Source: Streptomyces sp. NBC_00459 (lineage in GTDB: Bacteria; Actinomycetota; Actinomycetes; Streptomycetales; Streptomycetaceae). Taken from it: DNA of 64,000 bases. Below the pieces are notes generated by a model. The model was not told the origin of the DNA. It was given only the letters and a program-made list of their open reading frames with translations, and made no database searches. Position numbers and translations under genes: made by a program. The DNA lies in NCBI RefSeq assembly GCF_036013955.1, contig NZ_CP107903.1:6634001-6698000 (forward strand). Direction: 5' to 3'. Numbering within the stretch: position 1 is the stretch's first letter; the number at the start of each line of letters is the position of its first letter. Below are positions 15,757 to 23,890 of this stretch, piece by piece.

Positions 15757-16197
15757 GTGAACGCTGAGCAGACCCCCGCCCCCGAAGCCGCCGAAGAGCC
15801 CAGGCCTCTGCGGCTGACCGCCGCGGCCGTGCTCGCCGCCCTGGAGGGGCTCGCTCTGACGGTCGGCGGGGCCTTCGTCCTCGTCCTGGGGCTGACCGGC
15901 GATCCGGACGACCGGCAGCAGGCCGTCACCGGCGGCGTCACACTCATCGTGCTCGCACTGCTGCCGCTGCTCGCCGCGCGCGGGCTGCTGGGACGGCGGA
16001 GCTGGAGCCGGGGACCCGCCGTCATCACGCAGATCATGGCGCTGCCCGTCGCCTACAACCTGGTCCAGGCCGACAGCATGGCCATTCCGGGCGGGATCGT
16101 ACTGGGTGTGGTGGCGGTCACCGCGCTGGTGCTGCTGGTGAACCAGGAGACGACCCGGGCCCTCGGGATCCGGGGGCCCGGCAGCCAAGCGGAGTAG
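15757..16197 (+). CDS. Small integral membrane protein, function unknown
   Basis: A 146-residue protein with four predicted membrane spans (about residues 22-45, 60-78, 88-105 and 112-130) after a short acidic, proline-rich N-terminus (MNAEQTPAPEAAEEPRP). No enzymatic motif is visible. It ends 11 bases before the stop of the convergent sigma-factor gene. The GTG start is chosen from the leaderless promoter layout; the only alternative nearby is a TTG at 15751. I do not recognise a family. Confidence 0.75.
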   Translation: MNAEQTPAPEAAEEPRPLRLTAAAVLAALEGLALTVGGAFVLVLGLTGDPDDRQQAVTGGVTLIVLALLPLLAARGLLGRRSWSRGPAVITQIMALPVAYNLVQADSMAIPGGIVLGVVAVTALVLLVNQETTRALGIRGPGSQAE

Positions 16198-16208
16198 ACC
16201 CGAAGGGG

Positions 16209-17348
16209 TTACTCCTCCACCAGCAGCTTCTCGCGCAGCTGGGCCAGGGTCCGGGCCAGCAGGCGGGAGACGTGCATCTGGGAGATGCCGACCTCCTGCG
16301 CGATCTGCGACTGCGTCATGTTGCCGAAGAAGCGCAGCAGCAGGATGCGCTTCTCCCGGGGCGGGAGATCCTCCAGGAGCGGCTTGAGCGACTCGCGGTA
16401 CTCGACGCCCTCCAAGGCCTCGTCGTACGACCCCAGTGTGTCCGCGACCGCCGGGGACTCGTCGTCCGTGTCGGGAACGTCCAGGGACAGCGTGGAGTAG
16501 GCGTTGGCCGACTCCAGGCCCTCCAGGACCTCCTCCTCCGAGATGCCCAGCTTCTCGGCGAGCTCGTGGACCGTGGGGGAGCGGCCGTGCCGCTGCGAGA
16601 GCTCCGCCGTCGCCGTGGTGAGCGACAGACGCAGCTCCTGGAGCCTGCGCGGGACGCGCACCGCCCAGCCCTTGTCACGGAAGTGCCGCTTGATCTCGCC
16701 GACGACCGTCGGGGTCGCGTACGTCGAGAACTCGACGCCGCGGTCCGGGTCGAAGCGGTCCACCGACTTGATCAGACCGATGGTCGCGACCTGGGTCAGG
16801 TCGTCCAACGGCTCACCGCGGTTGCGGAAGCGGCGCGCGAGGTGCTCGACGAGCGGGAGATGCATACGGACCAGCCGGTTGCGCAACTCCGCGTACTCGG
16901 CGCTGCCGTCCGGCATCGCGCGCAGCTCGTAGAACAGGGCGCGCGCTCCGCTGCGGTCCGTCGGGGAGTGGTGCGTGGCCTGCGCCGGCGGCTGTGCCGT
17001 CTGCTGTGTGCCCTGCGCGTCGTCTCGTTCGTGCTCGCTCATCGTCCCGCCCGTCGACCCTCCCCGAGTCCGAGCGTCGGCTCGAACAGGGGAGAGCTCA
17101 CTTGGCCCTTCCAGGGGCGCACTCTGCACGGCACCTTCCCGATCCAGCTGCCCGTCGTCCATGAAGCCGGCCTCCGGGGGGTTGTCCTCCGGGTGCGGCC
17201 GGGCCTGCTCGGGGATGCCGGCGATCCCGGCGATGCCGGAAACGGCGTCCGCCGTGCCCCGCTGCCCGTCCGGGCCGTCGCTGCCCGCCGCGGGCAGCTC
17301 CCGTGTGCCGCGCTCTTCGTCCCGCACCGGCCCGTCCCCGTTCCTCAC
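16209..17348 (-). CDS. sigH: Sigma-B/F-family RNA polymerase sigma factor, SigH-like
   Basis: A group 3 sigma factor of 379 residues in its longest form. Region 2 reads EPLDDLTQVATIGLIKSVDR, then GVEFSTYATPTVVGEIKRHF; region 3 contains RSPTVHELAEKLGISEEEV; region 4.2 is TQSQIAQEVGISQMHVSRLL. The GTG at 17348 overlaps the stop of the anti-sigma-like gene (GTGA). About 100 residues before region 1.2/2 are low-complexity, and internal ATGs exist, notably 17042 (MSEHERDD, 277 residues) with a GGCGGGA site; several protein forms are known for S. coelicolor SigH. Gene symbol assigned from the sequence and the prsH-like neighbour. Expected to serve osmotic stress and development. Confidence 0.88.
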   Translation of the reverse strand: MRNGDGPVRDEERGTRELPAAGSDGPDGQRGTADAVSGIAGIAGIPEQARPHPEDNPPEAGFMDDGQLDREGAVQSAPLEGPSELSPVRADARTRGGSTGGTMSEHERDDAQGTQQTAQPPAQATHHSPTDRSGARALFYELRAMPDGSAEYAELRNRLVRMHLPLVEHLARRFRNRGEPLDDLTQVATIGLIKSVDRFDPDRGVEFSTYATPTVVGEIKRHFRDKGWAVRVPRRLQELRLSLTTATAELSQRHGRSPTVHELAEKLGISEEEVLEGLESANAYSTLSLDVPDTDDESPAVADTLGSYDEALEGVEYRESLKPLLEDLPPREKRILLLRFFGNMTQSQIAQEVGISQMHVSRLLARTLAQLREKLLVEE

Positions 17349-17758
17349 GCCGGCCCGGGTCCCGCGCCGCGCTTCTTGTAGAGACTGATCGACACGGTCT
17401 TGTCCTCGGCGACGGTCGAGTCGACCTGGCCCGCGAGGGCCGACAGGACGGTCCAGGCGAAGGTGTCGCGCGCGGGGGCGTGACCGTCCGTGGTCGGAGC
17501 CGAGACCGTGACCTCCAGGGAGTCGTCGATCAGTCGGAACACACAGCTGAGTACGGAGCCGGGCACGGCCTGCTGAAGCAGGATCGCGCAGGCCTCGTCC
17601 ACTGCGATGCGCAGGTCCTCGATCTCGTCGAGGGTGAAGTCCAAACGGGCCGCGAGACCGGCCGTGGCCGTACGCAGCACCGACAGGTAGGCACCCGCGG
17701 CCGGCAGCCGGACTTCGACGAAGTCCTGGGTCGCGGGCTCGCCTGCGAACTGGGACAC
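17345..17758 (-). CDS. prsH: RsbW-like anti-sigma factor (PrsH/UshX type), degenerate GHKL domain
   Basis: A 137-residue partner of the following sigma factor, with which it overlaps by four bases. The fold resembles the RsbW/SpoIIAB family: PAAGAYLSVLRTATAGLA, then LRIAVDEACAILLQ. The usual N-box asparagine (as in EACTNA) is absent and no DxGxG nucleotide motif follows; the corresponding stretch reads VSAPTTDGHAPARDTFAW. The start GTG 17758 has a strong GGAGGTGAG ribosome site; an in-frame ATG at 17896 would add 46 low-complexity residues. It presumably holds the sigma factor inactive until a partner-switch or other signal. Confidence 0.82.
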   Translation of the reverse strand: MSQFAGEPATQDFVEVRLPAAGAYLSVLRTATAGLAARLDFTLDEIEDLRIAVDEACAILLQQAVPGSVLSCVFRLIDDSLEVTVSAPTTDGHAPARDTFAWTVLSALAGQVDSTVAEDKTVSISLYKKRGAGPGPA

Positions 17759-17968
17759 CCTCACCTCCAAGGTGGTACAAGCTCTTTCGGGGGCCGAGGG
17801 TCGCCCCCCGGGTAACGCGATACGTGGTTCAGCGGTGACGCTACCGCGCTCCGGACTTTCCTGTCCCCGGGACCCCAGCCCCTTGCCGTCACTCATAGTA
17901 AACCTGTGAATACGCACAGTGGCTAGGGGTCTGCGGGCCCAATTGGGAAGAGCGCGCGCCGGGTTGAC

Positions 17969-17994
17969 GTACCCAGGCGTCAGACGGTCGAACC
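17969..17994 (-). promoter_or_regulatory. Candidate sigma-B/H-type promoter of prsH-sigH
   Basis: Minus strand GGTT, 16 bases, GGGTAC. This agrees with the GNNT-N14-16-GGGTAC/T pattern of Streptomyces sigma-B-type promoters and lies about 210 bp before the prsH start, so the operon may be autoregulated. Confidence 0.5.
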
Positions 17995-17997
17995 GTC
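17983..17997 (-). terminator. Short hairpin after the UBP zinc-finger gene
   Basis: GACGGT-CGA-ACCGTC, 6-bp stem with 3-base loop, between the zinc-finger stop and the prsH promoter; it overlaps the -35 side of that promoter, so it may have a regulatory role instead. Confidence 0.35.
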
Positions 17998-18104
17998 CGG
18001 ATCCAGGGTCACACGAGTACGCCCTCGGTCACCAATGCCCCTGCTCACGCGGGTGCGCGGGCGGGTGTACGGCAATTCCGGCCTTCGCGCGGTCGTCCGG
18101 GCGG

Positions 18105-18365
18105 TCATACGAGGACGTGGTCGACGAAGCACCAGCGCCAGCTCTCGCCGGGCTCGAAGGTCCGCATCACCGGGTGCCCGGTCTCCTTGTGGTGTTCTGT
18201 CGCGTGGCGCATCGGCGAGGAGTCGCAGCAGCCGACGTGGCCGCATTCCAGGCACAGGCGCAACTGCACCGGGTGGGTTCCGGCCGCCAGGCACTCCGGA
18301 CAGGTGTCGTTCTTCGGCTGGGGTTCCGGGAGCGGCAGCGCGTCGGCATGCGTGCACTGTTTCAT
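18105..18365 (-). CDS. UBP-type zinc-finger protein
   Basis: An 86-residue protein that is almost entirely one ZnF-UBP domain: C4/H6, then CPEC, LCLECGHVGCC, and the histidine run MRHATEHHKETGHPV, in the order typical of the fold. In eukaryotes the domain binds ubiquitin C-termini. Stand-alone actinobacterial versions are common but have no known partner. ATG 18365 gives MKQCTHAD, with the first zinc ligand at residue 4. It is divergent from the antiporter gene, with a 94-bp shared promoter region. Confidence 0.85.
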   Translation of the reverse strand: MKQCTHADALPLPEPQPKNDTCPECLAAGTHPVQLRLCLECGHVGCCDSSPMRHATEHHKETGHPVMRTFEPGESWRWCFVDHVLV

Positions 18366-18459
18366 GATTGCCAGGTTACGACGGCTGTGCGGAAAGCCGC
18401 GCGGAAAGCCGGAGTGCGCGGATGACAGGGTGGGTGGAAACGAGAGTGGGCCGAAACCG

Positions 18460-20055
18460 ATGCATGTGATGCCACTGCTCCTGCTGGTCGCGGGCAGCGC
18501 CGCCATTGCCGCCGCGGGCCGCCGCACCCCTGTCCCGCCCCCGCTGCTCCTGGTCGCCGCCGGCCTGGTGTTCGCGTACGTCCCCGGAGTGCCCGACTAC
18601 GCGCTCGACCCGCATGTCGTCCTGCCGCTGATGCTGCCCCCGCTGCTGTACACGGCGGCCGTCGACAGCTCGTACCTCGATCTGCGCGCGCAACTGCGGC
18701 CCGTGGCACTGCTGTCGGTGGGGTACGTGCTCTTCGCGACCCTCGTCGTCGGCTGGGCGGCCTATCTCGTCGTCCCCGGGCTGCCGCTGACCGCCGCGCT
18801 GGTGCTCGGCGCGGTCGTGGCGCCGCCGGACGCCGTCGCGGCCACGGCGATCGCGCGCCGGGTCGGGCTGCCGTCGCGGGTCACCACCATCCTCCAGGGC
18901 GAGTCGCTGGTGAACGACGCCACCGCGATCACCGCGTACCGCGTCGCTCTCGCGGCGGCTGTCGGGGAGGGCGCGACCTGGGCGGGCGGGATCGGCGAGT
19001 TCCTGCTCGCCGCGGTCGGCGGCATCGGGATCGGGCTGATCCTGATGATGCCGATCCACTGGCTGCGCACGCACCTGAAGGAAGCGCTGCTTCAGAACAC
19101 ACTGTCCCTGCTGATCCCGTTCGCGGCCTACGCGGTCGCCGAGGAGGTGCACGCCTCCGGGGTCCTCGCGGTGGTGGTCGTGGCGCTCTATCTGGGACAT
19201 CGCGCGTGGGAGGTCGATTTCGCGACCCGCCTCCAGGAGGAGGCGGTCTGGAAGATGGTCGCGTTCGTTCTCGAATCGGCCGTCTTCGCCCTGATCGGGC
19301 TGCAACTGCCGGTCGTCCTGGAGGGACTCGGGGAGTACGAGGGTGTCGATGCCGCCTGGTACGCGATCGCCGTCTTCCTCGTGGTCGTCGTCACCCGGTT
19401 CGCCTGGGTGTACCCCGGGACGTTCGTGCCCCGGCTGCTCTCGGCGCGGATCCGGGAACGGGAGCCGAACCCGACCTGGAAGGGCGCGTTCGTCATCTCC
19501 TGGGCCGGGATGCGGGGGGTCGTCTCGCTGGCCATCGCCTTCTCGATCCCGCTCACGATGGAGGGCGGCGAGGCGTTCCCGGAACGGAACCTGGTCCTCT
19601 TCCTGACCTTCACGACGGTCATCGGCACACTGGTCGTCCAAGGTCTGACACTGCCGCCCCTGATCCGGCTGCTGAAGCTGCCCGGGCGGGACGGGCAGGC
19701 CGAGACGCTTGCGGAGGCGAACGCCCAGGCGCAGGCGTCCAGGGCGGCACAGCGGCGCCTGGAGGGTCTGCTGGAGGACGAGAGCAACGCGCTGCCGCCC
19801 CCGCTGGCCGACAGGCTGCGCATGGTGCTGGAGCGTCGGCAGAACGCCGTATGGGAGCGACTGGGCTCGGTCAACCCCGTGACCGGCGAGACGGTGGACG
19901 ACACCTACCGGCGGCTGTCCCGCGAGATGATCAGCGCGGAACGGGAGGTGTTCGTGCGGCTCCGGGACGGACGCCACATCGACGACGAGATGCTTCGGAC
20001 CCTGCTGCGACGGCTCGACCTGGAGGAGGCGGCGGCGTTCAGGGAGGCGGAGTAG
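18460..20055 (+). CDS. Na+/H+ antiporter, CPA1/NhaP family
   Basis: A 531-residue membrane protein with about 12 spans (residues 3-410) followed by a cytosolic helical tail of about 110 residues. Family motifs include VVAPPDAVAATAIA and ILQGESLVNDATAI, which carry the acidic ion-binding residues, and WAGMRGVVSLAIAFSIP in the later spans. The tail (QAETLAEANAQAQ onward) is charged and probably senses pH or binds a regulator. It exports Na+ or K+ in exchange for protons. ATG 18460 was chosen at the first helix; ATG 18469 is equally possible. Confidence 0.9.
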   Translation: MHVMPLLLLVAGSAAIAAAGRRTPVPPPLLLVAAGLVFAYVPGVPDYALDPHVVLPLMLPPLLYTAAVDSSYLDLRAQLRPVALLSVGYVLFATLVVGWAAYLVVPGLPLTAALVLGAVVAPPDAVAATAIARRVGLPSRVTTILQGESLVNDATAITAYRVALAAAVGEGATWAGGIGEFLLAAVGGIGIGLILMMPIHWLRTHLKEALLQNTLSLLIPFAAYAVAEEVHASGVLAVVVVALYLGHRAWEVDFATRLQEEAVWKMVAFVLESAVFALIGLQLPVVLEGLGEYEGVDAAWYAIAVFLVVVVTRFAWVYPGTFVPRLLSARIREREPNPTWKGAFVISWAGMRGVVSLAIAFSIPLTMEGGEAFPERNLVLFLTFTTVIGTLVVQGLTLPPLIRLLKLPGRDGQAETLAEANAQAQASRAAQRRLEGLLEDESNALPPPLADRLRMVLERRQNAVWERLGSVNPVTGETVDDTYRRLSREMISAEREVFVRLRDGRHIDDEMLRTLLRRLDLEEAAAFREAE

Positions 20056-20075
20056 AGCGGGCGCGGCCCGGTGGT

Positions 20076-20957
20076 TCAGGGGAACGGGCGGCCCGTGATC
20101 ACCGCCGCGACGGTGGTCCCGTTCGTGAACGCGCCCTCCTCCGCGAGAGCGACAAGTCCGTAGAGCATCTTGGCGACATAGAGACGTTCCACGGGTACGT
20201 CGTGACGGGCCTCGAAGTCTTCGGCGAAGGCGTGCAGTTCGGGGGTCGTACGGGCGTAGCCGCCGAAGTGGAAGCGGTGGTCGAGCGTCCATGACCCGCG
20301 TGGCCCGCCGAAGGCGAGGTCCTGGAGGGCCTGTATCTCCGCGTCCAGGAAACCGCCCTTGAGGACCGGGATGCCGAGGGCGCGTTGTCCGGGGGCGAGG
20401 CCCGCGGCGAGGCCCGCGAGGGTGCCGCCGGTGCCGCAGGCGACCGCGACGACGTCGGCGTGGCCGCGCAGCTCCTCACCGAGCGCGCGACAGCCCTGTA
20501 CGGCGAGGGGGTTGCTGCCGCCCTCCGGCACGACGTACGCGTCCTCGGCGCCGGCCGCGCGGCGGAGCGCGGCGAGGGTGTCGGGGTCGGCCTTGCGCCG
20601 GTACGTCGATCTGTCGACGAAGTGCAGGCGCATGCCGCTCGCCGTGCAGTGGGCGAGGGAGGGGTTCAGGGGGCGGTCGGCGAGTTCCTGACCGCGGACC
20701 ACGCCGATCGTGGGCAGGCCCAGAAGGCGGCCGGCGGTGGCCGTGGCACGGAGGTGGTTGGAGTAGGCGCCGCCGAAGGTGAGGATCGGGCGGCCGGCGG
20801 CGGCTGCCAGATTGGGGACCAGCTTGCGCCACTTGTTGCCGATCAGATCCGGGTGGACGAGGTCGTCGCGCTTGAGGAGCAGACGGAGGTTGTGGCGGGC
20901 GAAGCGGGGGTCGGCGAGTTCCTGGAGGGGGGTGGGGAGAGGGGCGGGGAGGGGCAC
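20076..20957 (-). CDS. PLP-dependent ACC deaminase / D-cysteine desulfhydrase family enzyme
   Basis: A 293-residue fold-type II PLP enzyme. The cofactor lysine is expected at K42 in the motif LIGNKWRKL, followed by LTFGGAYSNHLRA and, near residue 160, the phosphate-binding ACGTGGTLAG loop. Family members deaminate 1-aminocyclopropane-1-carboxylate or split D-cysteine. The residues that decide between these were not checked, so the substrate is open; the short length (versus about 330) fits the D-cysteine desulfhydrase-like branch. Convergent with the antiporter, 20 bases apart. Confidence 0.83.
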   Translation of the reverse strand: MPLPAPLPTPLQELADPRFARHNLRLLLKRDDLVHPDLIGNKWRKLVPNLAAAAGRPILTFGGAYSNHLRATATAGRLLGLPTIGVVRGQELADRPLNPSLAHCTASGMRLHFVDRSTYRRKADPDTLAALRRAAGAEDAYVVPEGGSNPLAVQGCRALGEELRGHADVVAVACGTGGTLAGLAAGLAPGQRALGIPVLKGGFLDAEIQALQDLAFGGPRGSWTLDHRFHFGGYARTTPELHAFAEDFEARHDVPVERLYVAKMLYGLVALAEEGAFTNGTTVAAVITGRPFP

Positions 20958-21127
20958 AGGGCCATTGTGAACCGGTCCGGCGTCCGAGAAGCGAGCCCCG
21001 GCTGCCGCCCGGGCCCAGGTACCTCATCGCGTCCGGCGGTCCAGGACGAGGCCCGAGCAGCCCAGGCCTTGCTTCCCACCCGCCCACCCGTTTGCTGCAT
21101 GCGTTCAGCCCAGGCCCAGGCGTATCC

Positions 21128-21240
21128 AGCCCGTCCGGCGTTTGAGGACAAGGCCCGTTCAGGGCCGACAGCGGGGGTCTGGGGGCGCAGCCCCCAGGGA
21201 CAGGATGGGACGGGTAGGGGCGGCGGGGGCGAGGAACCCC
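21128..21240. repeat. Dispersed GC-rich intergenic repeat (copy 1)
   Basis: Contains CCAGCCCGTCCGGCGTTTGA, GGCCCGTTCAGGGCC, and GGGGGTCTGGGGGCGCAGCC in order, then GACGGGTAGGGGCGGCGGGG. The same modules occur at 39655-39800, with the first part inverted. This is a repeat family often found after Streptomyces genes; it contains several stem-loops and may act in termination or RNA stability. Confidence 0.65.
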
Positions 21241-21831
21241 CTACTTCAGACGGTCCCGTACCCGTTCCCTCAGCCACTGCATGGTGAAGCCCCGGGGATC
21301 GATCTTGCCGGGCTGCCATTCGAGGTGGCCGATCACCGACCGTTCCGTCCAGCCGTGGTGGCGGCACACCGCCGCGGCGACCTTCTCGATGGCGTCGAGC
21401 TGGGCCTGCGGCCAGGGATCCTCCCCGTCGCCGAGGTTCTCGCACTCGAAGCCGTAGAAATGCCGGTTGCCATCCGTGTTGGCCTCGTTGTCCGGCGGAA
21501 GTGCCTTCTCGGCGATCACCGCTCGCAGGACGTCGTCGTCGCCGAGACCCGCGTGGTTGGCCCTGCCGTAGCCGACCAGATGGACACGCCCGTCCTTGGT
21601 GATGACGCCGTGGCACAGGGGGCCGGGCAGCTCGGCGTAGCCGTTACGGCAGAGCTCCACCGTGTACTCGCTGCCCTCGGTCACCGTGTGATGGATCATC
21701 ACGCCGTGGACCGGGCCCCAGGGACCCTTGTGATTGCGGTTGTGGTGGACCCAGTCGCCCACCTCGACGACGATGACACCTTCTTCCCTGAGCCGGTTCA
21801 GGAAGTCGGCAGCGGACATGGGTGGGGCCAT
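21241..21831 (-). CDS. N-acetylmuramoyl-L-alanine amidase domain protein (Amidase_2 / PGRP type)
   Basis: A 196-residue zinc amidase-like protein that would cut between muramic acid and the peptide in peptidoglycan. Likely zinc ligands are in VMIHHTVTEGS (near residue 43), GHLEWQPGKIDPRG (near 170), with the catalytic acid region FYGFECEN between. ATG 21831 follows an AAGGAG ribosome site. No export signal is visible at this start, which is odd for a wall hydrolase; export by a non-classical route or action on recycled fragments are possible. The protein ends with basic residues (RERVRDRLK). Confidence 0.85.
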   Translation of the reverse strand: MAPPMSAADFLNRLREEGVIVVEVGDWVHHNRNHKGPWGPVHGVMIHHTVTEGSEYTVELCRNGYAELPGPLCHGVITKDGRVHLVGYGRANHAGLGDDDVLRAVIAEKALPPDNEANTDGNRHFYGFECENLGDGEDPWPQAQLDAIEKVAAAVCRHHGWTERSVIGHLEWQPGKIDPRGFTMQWLRERVRDRLK

Positions 21832-21977
21832 GACCGTCTCCTTCGCGCTGCGCGACGGCCACCGGTCGTGACCGCCTCGTACCGCAGCTTGTACCGGAAT
21901 CCGACGGTCGGGGTCGAATCGTTCGTACGGCGTGCGAGCCGATCCGGTCAGTGACGCCGCCAGGGCGTCACCGGCTG

Positions 21978-22211
21978 TCACTGGTGCAGGAACGAGTCCC
22001 CGTTCACCGCGATGTGGCTCTCCAGAGCCTGCAGGGCCCGCTGTGTCGCGTCGGGGGTACCGCTGCCGCGTCGCTCCGTGTAGTACGCCGCGCCCAGTTT
22101 CTTGAGCAGGTCGCCGCCGGCCCGCTGGGCCTGTACCTCGTCGAGCTTCTGCTTGCCCTGTGTCAGGCCGCGCTGTGCCTGTTCCTTGGCGCGGTCCAGG
22201 AAGCCTGCCAT
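21978..22211 (-). CDS. Small hypothetical protein (77 aa) divergent from the encapsulin operon
   Basis: A 77-residue soluble, helical protein starting MAGFLDRAKEQAQRGLTQGK and ending in AVNGDSFLHQ. The first half is amphipathic and charged; GAAYYTERRG sits in the middle. A good AAGGAG site is seven bases before ATG 22211. No domain is recognised with certainty. It is divergent from eshA across 272 bp containing a perfect palindrome. Confidence 0.75.
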   Translation of the reverse strand: MAGFLDRAKEQAQRGLTQGKQKLDEVQAQRAGGDLLKKLGAAYYTERRGSGTPDATQRALQALESHIAVNGDSFLHQ

Positions 22212-22273
22212 CGATGTCTCCTTGTTCGTTGTCCGTCGACTGTTCAAACGGCCGACCCGATCTTGGAGTTCCC

Positions 22274-22295
22274 CGAACGAGGCATTTCTCGTTCG
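22274..22295. promoter_or_regulatory. Perfect inverted repeat upstream of eshA
   Basis: Arms CGAACGAG and CTCGTTCG flank six bases (GCATTT), in the divergent region between the 77-aa gene and eshA; a related half, TCGAACGA, follows at 22301. It lies 62 bp from the 77-aa start and 189 bp from eshA. No U run follows, which favours an operator over a terminator. Confidence 0.5.
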
Positions 22296-22483
22296 CAGGG
22301 TCGAACGATTTGGCGAAGAACCCCTTTGTGCCCACTTCGGCGATGATCCATTCCCGCTCATTCGTGTAATAGCACTGACGCGTTCGGTGGTGAAGGCTGG
22401 TGCGCGCAGGCGTCCGATGCGGAGCACGCCCGAGGGGGGTCGACGCATCGGCGCATTACGCGTTATTGGGAGGGCAGTTCTTT

Positions 22484-23890
22484 ATGTCGGTAGGCGAAGA
22501 GATCCGCACGGAGCAGGACAAGCCGCAGCAGAGTCTCGGCACTTCGGCCGCGCGGAACCTGGCCACCACCACCAAATCCGTCCCCCAGATGCAGGAGATC
22601 AGCTCACGCTGGCTGCTGCGGATGCTTCCCTGGGTGAACGTGCAGGGTGGCGCATACCGTGTGAACCGGCGGCTCACCTATTCCGTGGGTGACGGCCGTC
22701 TGACGTTCGTCAAGACCGGTGAACGCGTGGAAGTGGTCCCCGCCGAACTGTCCGAGTTGCCGGCGCTGCGGTCCTATGAGGACGAAGAGGTGTTCGCCGA
22801 GCTCGCCCGGCGTTGCCAGCAGCGGGAGTTCGCAGCCGGATCGGAGATCGCCTCCTTCGGCAGCGCGAACGACGAGGTGTTCCTGCTGGCCCATGGCAAG
22901 GTCGAGAAGATCGGCACCGGCCTGTACGGGGACGACACCGAACTCGGCATGCTGGCCGACGGCGCCTACTTCGGCGACCAGGCGCTCGTCGACCCCGACG
23001 CCCTGTGGGAGTACACGGCCCGTGCGGTCACCACCTGCACCGTGCTGACACTTTCCCGGCAGCATTTCGAGCAGGTCGCCGAGCGTGCCGACTCGCTGCG
23101 CGAGCACCTCCGGGCGCTGAGCGCGATCCCGGAGCAGAACGCCAACAGGTACGGCGAGAAGCAGATCGACCTCGCGGCCGGTCACAGTGGTGAGCCGGAC
23201 ATCCCGCGCACGTTCGTCGACTACGAGGCCAGGCCCCGCGAGTACGAACTGAGCATCGCCCAGACCGTGCTGCGCATCCACTCCCGCGTCGCCGACCTCT
23301 ACAACCAGCCGATGAACCAGACCGAGCAGCAACTCCGGCTCACGGTCGAGGCGTTGAAGGAGCGGCAGGAGCACGAACTCATCAACAACCGGGAGTTCGG
23401 GCTGCTCAGCAACTGCGAGTACGACCAGCGGCTCCAGCCGCACGACGGCGTACCCAGCCCCGACGACCTGGACGAACTGCTCAGCAGGCGGCGCGGGACC
23501 AAGTTCCTGCTCGCCCATCCGCGCGCGATCTCCGCGATCGGCCGTGAGCTGAACAAGCGCGGACTCGTCCCCGAGACGATCGACATGAGCGGCAACCGCA
23601 TCCCCACCTGGCGCGGTGTGCCGATCTTCCCGTGCAACAAGATCCCGGTCACCGAGGCTCGTACGACCTCGATCATCGCCATGCGTACCGGCGAGTCCGA
23701 GCAGGGGGTCATCGGGCTCCAGCAGGCCGGTATCCCGGACGAGATCGAGCCCAGCCTGTCCGTGCGGTTCATGGGCATCAACGAACAGGCGGTCATCAAC
23801 TACCTGGTGACGGCCTACTACTCGGCGGCCGTTCTGGTGCCGGACGCCCTCGGCGTGCTGGAGAACGTCGAGATCGGCCGCTGGCGATGA
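22484..23890 (+). CDS. eshA: EshA, family 2B encapsulin shell protein with cyclic-nucleotide-binding domain
   Basis: A 468-residue protein of the EshA type. EshA of S. griseus and S. coelicolor forms large multimers and affects ppGpp, antibiotic production and aerial growth; the family is now classed as HK97-fold family 2B encapsulin. A cNMP-binding-like domain spans about residues 100-200, with the cassette AYFGDQALVDPDALWEYTAR. The rest is the shell fold, including HPRAISAIGRELNKRG, and the conserved late segment VPIFPCNKIP and VRFMGINEQAVINYLV. Ribosome site GGGAGGG precedes ATG 22484. Its stop overlaps the start of a polyprenyl synthase (ATGA), the likely enclosed cargo. Confidence 0.92.
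   Translation: MSVGEEIRTEQDKPQQSLGTSAARNLATTTKSVPQMQEISSRWLLRMLPWVNVQGGAYRVNRRLTYSVGDGRLTFVKTGERVEVVPAELSELPALRSYEDEEVFAELARRCQQREFAAGSEIASFGSANDEVFLLAHGKVEKIGTGLYGDDTELGMLADGAYFGDQALVDPDALWEYTARAVTTCTVLTLSRQHFEQVAERADSLREHLRALSAIPEQNANRYGEKQIDLAAGHSGEPDIPRTFVDYEARPREYELSIAQTVLRIHSRVADLYNQPMNQTEQQLRLTVEALKERQEHELINNREFGLLSNCEYDQRLQPHDGVPSPDDLDELLSRRRGTKFLLAHPRAISAIGRELNKRGLVPETIDMSGNRIPTWRGVPIFPCNKIPVTEARTTSIIAMRTGESEQGVIGLQQAGIPDEIEPSLSVRFMGINEQAVINYLVTAYYSAAVLVPDALGVLENVEIGRWR

Noticed and set aside
22284..22483. Possible additional small gene in front of eshA reading in from 22400
   Set aside because: An in-frame extension of eshA from 22400 is open, but the ATG at 22484 has the proper GGGAGGG site, and the extension MRAGVRCGARPRG has no family support.
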